From: JANOBD01 sp031411495
GTDB taxonomy: Bacteria; Planctomycetota; Phycisphaerae; Tepidisphaerales; Tepidisphaeraceae
DNA length: 64,000 nucleotides
NCBI GenBank assembly: GCA_031411495.1
Contig: JANOBD010000101.1
Span: 1 to 64,000, forward strand
Reading direction: 5' to 3'
Part shown: positions 1-8,544 of the stretch, piece after piece
How the letters are laid out: the number at the start of each line of letters is the position of its first letter
Numbering within the stretch: position 1 is the stretch's first letter
Translations under genes and position numbers: made by a program
The notes under the pieces: generated by a model
Database searches by the model: none
What the model saw: the letters and a program-made list of their open reading frames with translations, nothing else
What the model was told of the DNA's origin: nothing

Positions 1-246
1 ACCAAGGTCGACAACATCCGCACCGCCAACCCGACCGAGCTTGCCGCCCAGTACACGGAGCTCTACGGCAAGATGGCCCAGGTCGCAGATTCACTGGAGG
101 AAGCTCTCGCCATCGCAAACCGCGCGGTGACGAAGGAAGACCTCATCTGCATTACCGGCAGCTTCTATCTCGTCGGCGAAGCGAAGCGCAAGATTCAAGG
201 CGAAACGCCGCCCGCGCCGACGGCACAGGTGACGAGCGCGATGTAA
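1..246 (+). CDS. folC: C-terminal end of folylpolyglutamate/dihydrofolate synthase (partial)
   Basis: Only the last 81 codons are in the window; the frame is open from base 1 to the TAA at 244-246. The enzyme family adds glutamate to folates (and often makes dihydrofolate) in the cytoplasm. The visible piece has the characteristic end of the Mur-ligase-like C-terminal domain, with ITGSFYLVGEAK close to the terminus after a helix listing 'EEALAIANRAV'. The last 15 or so residues are Pro/Ala/Thr-rich and look like a lineage-specific tail. A strong hairpin follows at 287-316. The identification rests on one short but typical motif. Confidence 0.8.
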   Translation, partial: TKVDNIRTANPTELAAQYTELYGKMAQVADSLEEALAIANRAVTKEDLICITGSFYLVGEAKRKIQGETPPAPTAQVTSAM

Positions 247-286
247 TCTCGTTCAGCGAGAGACGTTCGAACTTGAAGAAGATGGA

Positions 287-316
287 CATCGCGGCGAAGC
301 GTGCTTCGCCGCGATG
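287..316 (+). terminator. Hairpin downstream of folC
   Basis: A perfect 14-bp inverted repeat (CATCGCGGCGAAGC / GCTTCGCCGCGATG) with a 2-base loop lies 40 bases after the folC stop. Only a weak T-rich run follows (TTCGTTTACG), so it is a probable rather than a textbook intrinsic terminator. It also lies downstream of nothing else on this strand before 877. Confidence 0.6.
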
Positions 317-427
317 TTCGTTTACGAAATTCGTTTCGCTGTCGCACCGAAGGTGTCGTCTTCGCGGGGCGTGGATCGAACGGCTTTGGCGGTCCTGCCC
401 GAGCCGATGGACTGACGCGCCAAAGGA

Positions 428-793
428 TCACACTTCCCTGACCGCGTACTCCTGCAGTTGTTCCAGGCTCACAAACTCCAGCGCCGAGATGTGCGTCGCC
501 TCCAGCACCACCTTCGGCGCGGCGCCGGCGTCGAACGCCTGCACCCAGCGGCTCATGCACAGGCACCAGCGGTCGCCGGGCTTGAGACCGGGGAAGTGAT
601 GTTGCGGCATCGGCGTCGAGAGATCGTTGCCGGCCTGTTTTGAGAAGCGGAGAAAGTCTGCGGTCACGCGAATGCAGACCAGGTGCAGGCCTTCATCGCC
701 TTTGCCGGTGTTGCAGCATCCGTCGCGGAACCAGCCGGTCATCGGGTCGGTGGAGCAGGGCTGGAGATCGGTGCCGAGGACGTTTTTGGCCAT
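428..793 (-). CDS. DUF2237 family protein
   Basis: A 121-residue protein of the DUF2237 family, whose biochemical function is not known. The family signature is clear: NVLGTDLQPCSTDP near the start, then WFRDGCCNTG, GNDLSTP, FPGLKPGDRWCLC and VVLEATH. Four Cys residues (in PCST, GCCN, WCLC) suggest metal or disulfide chemistry, but this is inference. I chose the ATG at 793 (MAKNVLG) because family members begin there; an in-frame ATG at 814 would add seven residues. The gene is transcribed divergently from the lipoprotein at 877. Confidence 0.85.
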   Translation of the reverse strand: MAKNVLGTDLQPCSTDPMTGWFRDGCCNTGKGDEGLHLVCIRVTADFLRFSKQAGNDLSTPMPQHHFPGLKPGDRWCLCMSRWVQAFDAGAAPKVVLEATHISALEFVSLEQLQEYAVREV

Positions 794-876
794 GGAAGGA
801 TTGTAGCCAATCAATTGTGCTTCTGGATTCCTGAACTTACGATTCGGGGCGTCCTTTTACGACAGGGAGGTCGTCA

Positions 877-1275
877 ATGGGTCCTCGCCATTTCATTTCG
901 TGTCTATTCACAGGCGTATTCTTCATCGGCTGCTGCAAAGACAAGCCGTCCGGATCTTCTTCGTTGGCTGAAGACAAAGCGTTTTCGACGTTCGCGCTGA
1001 AAGTTCAGCGACAGCTCGAGCGTGCGACCGACCCGACTGCAGTGAACGACAACTCACTCAATGCCGAGCAGCTTTCGCGTTCAGTCGGAATGCTTCAGCA
1101 GCAGCGACAGCTCCATCAGGAGCATATCGCACGTGCGGATCACGCGTTTGCATCAAACGCTGACTTGGTTACCGAGCGCATTGCGCTCATCCGCATCGAC
1201 CGCCAGCTCGAACTCGTCGATCGACTGTTGAAACGCTACGAAGACAACGCGCCGGCCGTCGCGGACGGGCACTAG
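877..1275 (+). CDS. Small predicted lipoprotein, unknown function
   Basis: A 132-residue protein not assigned to any family. A hydrophobic N-terminal segment (FISCLFTGVFFIGC, then CKDK) ends in a lipobox-like FFIGC, so export and lipidation are likely. The mature part is mainly charged helix with many Gln, Arg and Leu residues (QRQLERATDP, MLQQQRQLHQ), consistent with a short coiled coil. The ATG at 877 has a good ribosome-binding site, AGGGAGG, six bases upstream. The stop lies only four bases from the convergent DUF1801 gene. Confidence 0.65.
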   Translation: MGPRHFISCLFTGVFFIGCCKDKPSGSSSLAEDKAFSTFALKVQRQLERATDPTAVNDNSLNAEQLSRSVGMLQQQRQLHQEHIARADHAFASNADLVTERIALIRIDRQLELVDRLLKRYEDNAPAVADGH

Positions 1276-1279
1276 GCGA

Positions 1280-1837
1280 TCACCCCTTCCTTGCGGTGAC
1301 ACGCTTCTTCAGCTCGGCTTTGGGTGTGGGCTTCTTCGCCGCGGTTGTGTTCTTCGCCGCTTTTCTCGCCGCCTTGGCTTTGCCCGCGCCTTTGATCGCG
1401 GCTTCGAAGACTTTGATGTACTCCTCCACGCTGACGCGCGAAACCGTGTCGCCGATCACGTCGAGCGCGAAGTCGTCGAGTTTCTTTCCGCGGATGCAGA
1501 CCTTGCCGATGTCGAGCTTCTTGCCCGTCTTCTTCCACGCGTCGACAAACCGCTTGCCTTTGTCCGGGCCGACATACAGGCCCATCATGTAGAGCGAGAG
1601 GTGGTTCTTCTGGCTCGCGAGGTTGATGTACGGCAGCGGCTTCGACGGGTCGCAGTGGTAGCCGGCCGGATAGATCGAGTGCGGCACGTAGTAGCCGATC
1701 ATGCCGTAGGTCATCCCTTCTTCGAATCCTTTGCCAAGGTTCTTGCGGATGACGTCGCGAATGGCGGAGATCGATTCGCGCCGATCCTCCGGAAGCGATT
1801 TGAGGTATTCCTCGACGGTGGCGGCTTTGCTCTGCAT
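1280..1837 (-). CDS. DUF1801 domain protein with Lys/Ala-rich tail
   Basis: A 185-residue protein. The first ~125 residues match the DUF1801 (YdhG-like) fold: 'VEEYLKSLPEDRRESISAI' followed by MTYGMIGYYVP, NHLSLYMMGLY and GKVCIRGKKLDD. These small cytoplasmic proteins are widespread and poorly characterised. The last ~35 residues are a basic Lys/Ala-rich tail (AKAARKAAKN, ARKG end) like those of planctomycete nucleic-acid-associated proteins, so DNA or RNA contact is possible but unproven. The start at 1837 (MQSKAATVEEY) is preceded by GGAG; an upstream ATG at 1867 has no better signal. It is convergent with the lipoprotein gene. Confidence 0.75.
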   Translation of the reverse strand: MQSKAATVEEYLKSLPEDRRESISAIRDVIRKNLGKGFEEGMTYGMIGYYVPHSIYPAGYHCDPSKPLPYINLASQKNHLSLYMMGLYVGPDKGKRFVDAWKKTGKKLDIGKVCIRGKKLDDFALDVIGDTVSRVSVEEYIKVFEAAIKGAGKAKAARKAAKNTTAAKKPTPKAELKKRVTARKG

Positions 1838-1915
1838 AAGTGTGTCTCCGCCGTGAAGCGTAATCACGATCGCATGCGGAGCGAAGAGAATTCACGCGAG
1901 ATGCGGGCGCACGGA

Positions 1916-3220
1916 TCACTTCAATTCCGCGGGCTGTCCCGTGGATGCGATGACCGAGTTCCAGACGCTTCCGCCGAGGTCGACGCGTCGCTGGAACTGG
2001 GCCGCAAGGTCGATTGGAATATGGACATATTCATCGTGGATGTAGCCGATGAACATGCCGGTGCGTCCGCTCATGGCGGCGTGGACGGCGTGGCGGGCGT
2101 AGCGTTCGCAGAGCAGGGCGTCGGCCGCGTTCGCCGGCACGCCGCGGATGGCGTAGCTCGGGTCGATGTATTTCATCGAGATCGGTTTGCCGATGCTCGC
2201 GAAGTAGTCAACGATCCGATCGCGCAGCAGCACGCCGACGTCGTTGAACTTCTTGTTTCCCGACGCATCCGTATTCACCGCACGGTTTTCGAAGAGCGTC
2301 TGCCCCGCGCCTTCCGCGACGACGATGACGGCGTGCTTGCGCTGGTCCAGGCGATTTTCCAGGTACTTCAGCACGCCATGTTCACCTCCCAGCGTGAACG
2401 GAAGCTCCGGGATGAGAGTGAGATTCACCACGCCGGATGCGCTGGTGGCGGCGGCGGCAATGAAGCCGGCGTCGCGGCCCATCAGCTTCACGAGCCCTAC
2501 GCCGCGGTCGCTCGCCCGCGCCTCTTCGTGAGCCGCGACCAGAATCTCCGCGGCCTTGTCGACGGCCGTCAAAAAGCCGAACGAGCGGGCGCAGAAGGGG
2601 ACGTCATTGTCGATGGTCTTGGGAATGCCGACGATGGCGGTCGAACTCTGTCGCTTCCGGGCTTCTTCGTTGATGCGCATCGCGCCGCGCTGGGTTCCGT
2701 CGCCGCCGACGCAGAAGAGCATGTTCACGCCCAGCGATTCGAGGTAATCGACGACGACCTTCGGGTCCTGCGGCCCGCGCGAACTGCCGAGCGTCGTGCC
2801 GCCGAATCTCGCGAGGTCTTCGACCGATTGGGAAGTGAGTTGCATCGGCTTGTGGCCGAGCGCGGGGTTCAGGCCGGAGTAGCCGTAGCGGAAGCCGAGC
2901 ACGCGCTGCACGCCGTACCCATGGGTGAGCTGATTGGTGACGAATCGGATGATGTTGTTGAGCCCGGGGCAGAGCCCGCCGCAGGTGACGATGCCGGCCA
3001 CGACCTCCTTGGGAGCAAAGTGAAGCATCGAGCGTGGGCCGGCGCGTTCGAAGAGGCGGTAATCGCTCACCAGTGCGGTGTCGTAGCGCGCGGGATCGAG
3101 CACGTAAGCGGTGTCGGGGACGCATAGCTCGAGCAGCGGGCCGAAATGGTCGAGCAGCGGCGATGGGATCGCGGGCGGACCGACCCGTTGGACTTCGACG
3201 CGCGGTAATGAACTGAGCAT
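1916..3220 (-). CDS. pfkA: ATP-dependent 6-phosphofructokinase
   Basis: A 434-residue phosphofructokinase that phosphorylates fructose 6-phosphate in glycolysis. The catalytic core is intact: GGLCPGLNN (80-88), GGDGTQRGA (172-180), PKTIDND (200-206), LMGRDAGFIA and VAEGAG. In this family Gly after the GGD favours ATP as donor, whereas pyrophosphate enzymes have GGDD; the Lys before TIDND is otherwise typical of the PPi-type and plant/spirochaete ATP branch. The protein therefore belongs to the long ATP-using group with an N-terminal extension of ~70 residues. A GAGGAAG ribosome-binding site sits seven bases before the ATG. Confidence 0.9.
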   Translation of the reverse strand: MLSSLPRVEVQRVGPPAIPSPLLDHFGPLLELCVPDTAYVLDPARYDTALVSDYRLFERAGPRSMLHFAPKEVVAGIVTCGGLCPGLNNIIRFVTNQLTHGYGVQRVLGFRYGYSGLNPALGHKPMQLTSQSVEDLARFGGTTLGSSRGPQDPKVVVDYLESLGVNMLFCVGGDGTQRGAMRINEEARKRQSSTAIVGIPKTIDNDVPFCARSFGFLTAVDKAAEILVAAHEEARASDRGVGLVKLMGRDAGFIAAAATSASGVVNLTLIPELPFTLGGEHGVLKYLENRLDQRKHAVIVVAEGAGQTLFENRAVNTDASGNKKFNDVGVLLRDRIVDYFASIGKPISMKYIDPSYAIRGVPANAADALLCERYARHAVHAAMSGRTGMFIGYIHDEYVHIPIDLAAQFQRRVDLGGSVWNSVIASTGQPAELK

Positions 3221-3318
3221 GGAAAAACTTCCTCAGCGAGAATGCTATCTGTTCTATCGGAAGCTCCCGACGATCAAAACGCATCGGGCATAACTGTCGC
3301 AGCGTGATCCAATAAGAA

Positions 3319-3344
3319 CGGGCCCCGGCGAGTGCCGAGGCCCG
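3319..3344 (-). terminator. Probable terminator of the RTX-repeat gene
   Basis: A GC-rich hairpin (CGGGCC...GGCCCG with an inner CGGC/GCCG) is followed on the minus strand by TTCTTATT. It lies 30 bases beyond the 5' side of the next gene and ~30 bases past the stop of the RTX gene at 3374. Confidence 0.6.
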
Positions 3345-3373
3345 ATCGGAGTTCGCGATTTCGGCTTCCCGGA

Positions 3374-4060
3374 TCAGGCAGTCGGCGGCGGTTCGCTGCC
3401 GTCGGTGCTGCCGCTGCCGCGGACCTTGTAGGTGTCGACGCCGTCGACAAAGTCGCTGGCCTGGGACTGATGCCCCGCCTTGACGACGAACGTGTCACCA
3501 TCTGCGCCGCCGGTGAGGAGGTTGGTGCCGAGCAGCCCGCCGAGCACGTCGGCGCCCGCGCCGCCGTTGAGGGTGTCTTCACCGACACCGCCCCAGAGCG
3601 AGTCGTTGCCGTCGCCGCCGTCGATGAGGTCGTTGCCGCGCTGGCCGAAGACCAGGTCGTTGCCGCCGCCGGCGTTGATCGTGTCGTAACCCTGTCCGCC
3701 GGCGATGCGGTCATTGCCGCCGCCGGTGGTGATGGAGTCTGATCCGCCGAGTCCGTTCACGCGGGTGTTGATGCTGACGGGATGATCGATCGACCCGATG
3801 GTGATGGTGTCGGCGCGATGCCCGCCGCGCACTTTGACCATCGCGACGTCAGCCACATTGAACTGCTGACTGACGACCACCGGCGATCCGACGCCCGGCG
3901 TGGACGTGATCGTCACGTCAAGATGGACATTGTCACTGTTGGCCGCCACGACGACCGTGCTCGGGACCTGCTCGGCACAACGTGCCAACAATGTATTTCC
4001 GACCATTGAAATGGAAGCGGCTAACAGGCAACGACGCTCGATCGGCTCTACGAGAAACAT
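3374..4060 (-). CDS. RTX-type calcium-binding repeat protein with LEPR-XLL-like N-terminus
   Basis: A 228-residue exported-type protein. The N-terminus VEPIERRCLLAA resembles the LEPR-XLL motif of planctomycete surface proteins. Residues ~85-205 are glycine- and Asp-rich nonapeptide repeats of the haemolysin/RTX kind (GGSDSITTG, GGGNDRIAGG, GGDGNDSLWGG, GGAGADVLGG), which form Ca2+-binding parallel beta rolls. There is no recognisable enzyme domain, so a structural or adhesive surface role is inferred. The ATG is preceded by AAAGGAG. The gene stands alone between pfkA and the histidine kinase on the same strand. Confidence 0.8.
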   Translation of the reverse strand: MFLVEPIERRCLLAASISMVGNTLLARCAEQVPSTVVVAANSDNVHLDVTITSTPGVGSPVVVSQQFNVADVAMVKVRGGHRADTITIGSIDHPVSINTRVNGLGGSDSITTGGGNDRIAGGQGYDTINAGGGNDLVFGQRGNDLIDGGDGNDSLWGGVGEDTLNGGAGADVLGGLLGTNLLTGGADGDTFVVKAGHQSQASDFVDGVDTYKVRGSGSTDGSEPPPTA

Positions 4061-4165
4061 GAGTCTCCTTTGAAATGGGTCTGTATCCGAGAACGCTCGG
4101 CGATGCGCAATATTCCGCAGCCCAACGCGACGCCCGATAATGGCCGGAAATGGCGCTAATCCGGG

Positions 4166-6637
4166 CTATGTCGAACCGGGCGGCTTTCGCTTGGGTAACA
4201 GGGAAATGGTGGCCTGCACAAGTTCCTTCGGCGAAACGGGTTTGTGGATGTGAAGCTGAAACCCTGCACTCAGGCTCCGATCCTTGTCTTCGGGTCGCGC
4301 GAAGGCGGTCAGCGCCATGGCGGGAAGGTCGGCAGCGCTGCGCTGGGATCGCAGCATGCGAATCAATTCATACCCGTCCTTGTCAGGCATGCCGATGTCA
4401 GTGATGAGGATCTGCGGGTTATCCAATTCGACACGCAGCAGTGCCTCATCCGCACTGGATGCGCGACTGACCGACGCACCTGTCTGCTCGATGACTTGCG
4501 CCACCAGGTCTCGCGAATCCGCTTCATCGTCAACCACCAGCACCCGAACGCCTTCGAGTAGCGAATGATCGTTCGCGGTCGCCAAGTCCGGATCCGGCAA
4601 CGGCGCTGGCGCCTTCGCCAGTGGGAGCGAGACGGTGAATGTCGCACCGCGATCGATCCCGTCACTGGCGACGCGGACCGTACCGCCGTGCAATTCGGTG
4701 AGTTGGCGCACGATCGAGAGCCCCAGGCCGAGCCCGCCGAAGCGGCGGGTCGTTGACGCATCGGCCTGACGGAAGCGCTCGAACATGAACGGGACGAAAT
4801 CCGGCTTCACGCCACATCCGGTATCGCTGACGACGATTTCCGCCCGCCCCTGGGCACGGCGAACGCGAACGTGGACGGTCCCGCCGCGCGGCGTGAACTT
4901 AAGCGCGTTGGTGAGCAGATTCCACACCACCTGCTGCAGTCGTGCGGGATCGGCATGCACCGGCAGCGGCTCTTCGTCGAAGCTTTTCAACAGCGTGATG
5001 CCCCGCGTCTCCGCGGAAGGCATCACCGAGTCGATCGCCGCCGCGGCGATGGACTGCACGTTGATCAGCATCATGTTCAGGTGCATCTTCCCGTTGATGA
5101 TGCTCGACACATCGAGCAGATCGTTGATCAATTGCGAGAGCGATTTGCCGTTGCGGTCGATCGTTTCCAGGCCGCGATTCAGATCGATCGGGTCGGGCGT
5201 CTTGCGCCGAAGAATCTGTGCCCAGCCGACGATCGCGGTGAGCGGCGTGCGCAGTTCGTGACTGAGGGTTGCCAGGAACTCGTCCTTCAGTAGGCCGGCG
5301 CGCTCCGATTCGATGCGGGCGTTGCGCTCGTTTTCCAGGATCGCAGCCCTTTGGGCGTCGAGCCGCTTCCGTTCCGTCACGTCGATCGCCACCAGGCCCA
5401 CGAGCGATACCGAACCATCGCGGCCAAGCACAGGGAAGAGTTCGCAGTTGAAATGGCGTTCGATCTCGGGGTCGGTCAACGATCGGTAAGACGACTCAAT
5501 GTTCTGGATCGAAGTGCCGGTCGTGAAGGCGCGTTCGATCATCGCTTCGAACTGATCGGCTTGTTCGGGATAGACGCTTCGCAACGGCTTACCAATGTGT
5601 GCCTCGAGCGGTTTGCCACTCACTTCGGCGAGATATGTATTGACACGGATATAACGGAACGACCGGTCAAACGCGGCGAAACCGACAGGAGCATTGTCCA
5701 GAAGGCGGTCCAGGAGATTGGTCGTCTCGACGTTCTGCGCTGCGAGCCCTTCGGCCTCCACACGTGCTTCGAAAAAGCTGCGCTGGGCGCTGTCCCGCGC
5801 CTGGGCGAGCGTTGAGAGGTGGCGGGCCGTCCACCATACCAACCCGACCAGCGGAATGACGAGCAATGCCTGCATCAGCACGCGCGCCATTGGGATGTCA
5901 TACCAATTCGCCTCGCGCCCCTGGCTGACGATCCACCCCACGACCGGGGGCAATAGAAGCGCCGCCGGGATCAATCGCCGCGCCATTTCCCCGCCGGCAT
6001 CGCGACGGAACAACAGGTCCACAGGCGGCCGGTTGGGTCGGAGCAGAAGCACGGCGATGGAGAGAATCAACGTCGATAGTGCCGTATGGGGTGCGATTCC
6101 CGTCAATTGTGAGATGGAGTAAAGATCCGTAGCTCCAAAGAAAAAACCCATGAGCGGAACGATCGCGATTGCCAATGTCACAAGCGCCAGCCACTGCACG
6201 TTTCTCGAGACCCGCGCATGATCCGGAATCCAGAAGACGATCTGGCCGAGCATGGCAAACATCAGTGAGGCAGGCGGGCCCATTCGGTTGGGGCTCGTGG
6301 TCGCGATCGCTCCGGGCGCTTCTACGAAAAGCAGCTGGTCGATGTGCAGATCGATTCGGAACAGGTGTTCGCAAAACGTTGCGAATCCGATGAGCGATGC
6401 GAAAAGTCCCAGGCCTCGACCCAGCAACACCGCCCGGCCGGAGAAAGTGAGCAGAATGACCGCGACCGACAAGCATTGCACGCCGATCGCGGTATTGGTT
6501 TTCATCGTCACGTCGCTATGGAATGGGAATGCGTTCCTTCGTCCATCTATCCAATTCAGGAGTCCGATGGTTCCGATATAAAAAACGAACGCACCCATGA
6601 CGCGCACGGTCCAGGCGATTCTCGGGTGCGTGCGCAT
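4166..6637 (-). CDS. Membrane hybrid histidine kinase (PAS-HisKA-HATPase-REC)
   Basis: About 823 residues. The first ~280 residues hold several hydrophobic segments, so the sensor is membrane-embedded. A PAS-like domain (~310-440, beginning LLDNAPVGFAAFDRSFRYI) precedes a HisKA domain with the phospho-accepting His in FLATLSHELRTPL (~463). The ATPase domain has an N box (VWNLLTNALKFTP), DTGCGV and GGLGLGLSI. A C-terminal receiver (~705-815) keeps VVDDE, the phospho-acceptor Asp of TDIGMPDKDGYE and the Lys of HKPVS. The start at 6637 (MRTHPRIAW) is chosen because GGAG lies nine bases upstream; an ATG at 6691 is possible. The ligand is unknown and no separate response regulator is adjacent. Confidence 0.88.
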   Translation of the reverse strand: MRTHPRIAWTVRVMGAFVFYIGTIGLLNWIDGRRNAFPFHSDVTMKTNTAIGVQCLSVAVILLTFSGRAVLLGRGLGLFASLIGFATFCEHLFRIDLHIDQLLFVEAPGAIATTSPNRMGPPASLMFAMLGQIVFWIPDHARVSRNVQWLALVTLAIAIVPLMGFFFGATDLYSISQLTGIAPHTALSTLILSIAVLLLRPNRPPVDLLFRRDAGGEMARRLIPAALLLPPVVGWIVSQGREANWYDIPMARVLMQALLVIPLVGLVWWTARHLSTLAQARDSAQRSFFEARVEAEGLAAQNVETTNLLDRLLDNAPVGFAAFDRSFRYIRVNTYLAEVSGKPLEAHIGKPLRSVYPEQADQFEAMIERAFTTGTSIQNIESSYRSLTDPEIERHFNCELFPVLGRDGSVSLVGLVAIDVTERKRLDAQRAAILENERNARIESERAGLLKDEFLATLSHELRTPLTAIVGWAQILRRKTPDPIDLNRGLETIDRNGKSLSQLINDLLDVSSIINGKMHLNMMLINVQSIAAAAIDSVMPSAETRGITLLKSFDEEPLPVHADPARLQQVVWNLLTNALKFTPRGGTVHVRVRRAQGRAEIVVSDTGCGVKPDFVPFMFERFRQADASTTRRFGGLGLGLSIVRQLTELHGGTVRVASDGIDRGATFTVSLPLAKAPAPLPDPDLATANDHSLLEGVRVLVVDDEADSRDLVAQVIEQTGASVSRASSADEALLRVELDNPQILITDIGMPDKDGYELIRMLRSQRSAADLPAMALTAFARPEDKDRSLSAGFQLHIHKPVSPKELVQATISLLPKRKPPGST

Positions 6638-6797
6638 CGGCAAAATCTCCAAGTATGGGCGGTAATCTTCCTTACGCCGACCATATGCCATATCAGGAAT
6701 GTCCCGACAGCGATTCTGCGCTGGCGTAGGCGCGCCAGGGGCTCCAGCGGGGCGACCGGTTTAATATAGCAAAACCAACCAACAGTGGCGGACTCGA

Positions 6798-6826
6798 CTG
6801 GATTCGGCACCCGAGCGAAGTATAAT
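6798..6826 (+). promoter_or_regulatory. Candidate sigma-70-type promoter for nusA
   Basis: A perfect TATAAT box lies at 6821-6826. The best -35 at the right distance is CTGGAT (6798-6803, 17-base spacer), which is weak. Transcription would start near 6833, giving a ~145-nt nusA leader. Confidence 0.5.
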
Positions 6827-6837
6827 GCCTCATGCGT

Positions 6838-6856
6838 GGCGGAGGCATCCTCCGCC
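6838..6856 (+). promoter_or_regulatory. First hairpin of the nusA leader
   Basis: GGCGGAGG / CCTCCGCC form a perfect 8-bp stem with a 3-base loop, starting a few bases after the predicted transcription start. Together with the terminator at 6885-6913 it makes the leader look like an attenuator. Confidence 0.45.
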
Positions 6857-6884
6857 GCGGGCAACTCGGGTCAATCAAACCACG

Positions 6885-6913
6885 GGCCGCCGATTCGATC
6901 GGGCGGCCTTTTT
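6885..6913 (+). terminator. Intrinsic terminator inside the nusA leader
   Basis: GGCCGCC (6885-6891) and GGCGGCC (6902-6908) pair perfectly and are followed at once by TTTTT (6909-6913). It stands 66 bases upstream of the nusA ATG and downstream of a TATAAT box, so it either ends a short upstream transcript or attenuates nusA. Confidence 0.65.
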
Positions 6914-6978
6914 GTTTCTCTGGTGGTTCGAAAAGCCCGTTGCCCCCAAAACTGAATAGCAGTGAAAGGAACTCGACC

Positions 6979-8340
6979 ATGAACGCCGAACTGATTCGAC
7001 TCGTCGACGGCATCGCCCGTGACAAAAACATCGACCGCGACCTGATCTACGCCGACATTGAACAGGCCATCGCTTCCGGTCTGCGCAAGCATTTCAACGT
7101 CGAAGAAGCCAGTGAGTTCGCCGTTTCGCTCGACCGCACCTCCGGGCTGATCACGGCATCGCGTCATGGCGAACCGATCCCGCTTTCCCTCATGGGCCGC
7201 ATCGGCGCCCAGACCGTCAAGCAGGTCATGATCCAGCTCATCCGGCAGGATGAACGCGGCAGCATTTACGACGAGTTCAAAGACCGCGTCGGTACGATCG
7301 TGACCGGCACTGTCGCCCGTCGCGAGGGCGCGACGCTGATCGTCAATCTCGGCCGCGCCGAAGGCATCATGCCGCGCGGCGACCAGATTCCTGGCGAAAA
7401 TCACGAAGTTGGCGAACGCATCCAGGCGCTGATCACCGAAGTGCGCGACACGCCCAGCAGCGTCAAAATCATCCTGAGCCGCACGCACGAACAGCTTATC
7501 CGCCGCCTCTTCGAGCGCGAAGTGCCCGAAGTCGGCGAGAGGACCATCGAAATCAAAGCGCTTGCCCGCGAGCCCGGCCACCGCACGAAAATCGCCGTGT
7601 CGTCCATCGATTCGAAGGTCGATGCCGTTGGTGCGTGCGTCGGCGTCCGCGGCAGCCGGATCAAGAACATCGTCGAGGAACTCGGCGGCGAGAAGATCGA
7701 CATCGTCCGCTGGAACGAGTCGTCACAGATTCTCATCAGCAACGCGCTAAAACCGGCCGAAGTTGCCGAAGTTTCTCTTTGTTTCGAACTCGGTCGCGCT
7801 ACAGTTGTGGTAAAGGATGATCAGTTGTCGCTCGCGATCGGCAAACGCGGCCAAAACGTCCGTCTGGCTGCCCGGCTCACGGGCTGGGACATCGACATCC
7901 TCACGCCGCCGGAGTTTTCGGCGAATGTCGAACGACTTGAGCGCACGCTCAACAGCGTTCCGGGAATGCAGCGTGAAATGATCGACAAGATCGTCGCGCT
8001 GGGCCTGATCGACGTACGGGATATCGAGGAAGTCGGCGAAGGTCCGCTGATGGAAGACATCGGCATGGACGAAGCGATGGCCGAGGCGGCGGTAGACGTC
8101 TGCATCGAAGAGGCGAAGATCGTGGTCAAGGAACAGGAAGCGAAGAAGAAGGTCGACGAAGCCGCGAAAGCGGCGGGTCGAATGTCCTTCTCGAGTACAC
8201 GTGCCGTGCCGGTGCCGGATCTGCTTTCGGTGGTCGGCGCGAGTGTAGAGGAATCGGCACCTCCCGAAGTGCAGCCGGCCGCAGAGGTCGCTGCCGAAGT
8301 GGTTGGGACTGAGGCGAAATCCGAGGGTGCCGGCCAGTGA
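6979..8340 (+). CDS. nusA: Transcription termination/antitermination factor NusA
   Basis: A 453-residue NusA, which binds RNA polymerase and nascent RNA to modulate pausing, termination and antitermination. Domains in order: N-terminal polymerase-binding domain (1-~125), S1 domain (GTIVTGTVARREGATLIVNL), two KH domains (CVGVRGSRIKNIVEELGG; LAIGKRGQNVRLAARLTGW) and a helix-hairpin-helix-like acidic C-terminal part (IGMDEAMAEAAVDV). The ATG at 6979 has AGGA eight bases upstream and begins MNAELIRLV, as family members do. rimP, the usual upstream neighbour, is absent here. infB follows after ~200 bases. Confidence 0.95.
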   Translation: MNAELIRLVDGIARDKNIDRDLIYADIEQAIASGLRKHFNVEEASEFAVSLDRTSGLITASRHGEPIPLSLMGRIGAQTVKQVMIQLIRQDERGSIYDEFKDRVGTIVTGTVARREGATLIVNLGRAEGIMPRGDQIPGENHEVGERIQALITEVRDTPSSVKIILSRTHEQLIRRLFEREVPEVGERTIEIKALAREPGHRTKIAVSSIDSKVDAVGACVGVRGSRIKNIVEELGGEKIDIVRWNESSQILISNALKPAEVAEVSLCFELGRATVVVKDDQLSLAIGKRGQNVRLAARLTGWDIDILTPPEFSANVERLERTLNSVPGMQREMIDKIVALGLIDVRDIEEVGEGPLMEDIGMDEAMAEAAVDVCIEEAKIVVKEQEAKKKVDEAAKAAGRMSFSSTRAVPVPDLLSVVGASVEESAPPEVQPAAEVAAEVVGTEAKSEGAGQ

Positions 8341-8359
8341 GGGCGGTGATCGAGCCATC

Positions 8360-8377
8360 CCGCACGGTTTCGTGCGG
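8360..8377 (+). terminator. Hairpin between nusA and infB
   Basis: CCGCACG-GTTT-CGTGCGG is a perfect 7-bp stem with a tetraloop, 20 bases after the nusA stop. No T-tract follows, so it may be an RNA-stability or processing element rather than a terminator. Confidence 0.35.
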
Positions 8378-8459
8378 CAGGTGTTCGGGTCCGTTTGACG
8401 CAAGAGTGTGTCAAGCGGGTGCGTTTGGACAGGAACTGGGTCAATTGCACAGTTCGTGC

Positions 8460-8488
8460 TTGACACGGGTTGTAAAATACGGCGTATT
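8460..8488 (+). promoter_or_regulatory. Possible internal promoter for infB
   Basis: A perfect TTGACA (8460-8465) is followed, 17 bases on, by the poor -10 candidate CGTATT (8483-8488). It lies ~55 bases before the infB start, in the only long gap of the operon. The -35 is convincing; the -10 is not. Confidence 0.35.
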
Positions 8489-8544
8489 GGACGGTTCTCT
8501 GGCATCCCCAGAGGTGACCCGTCGGCGTTTTTTGGGAGTTGAGT

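Noticed and set aside
1601..3127. 508-codon plus-strand frame opposite pfkA
   Set aside because: It is exactly antisense to a well-supported phosphofructokinase; its translation is Arg/Asp/Val-rich without any family motif, as expected of a shadow in high-GC DNA.
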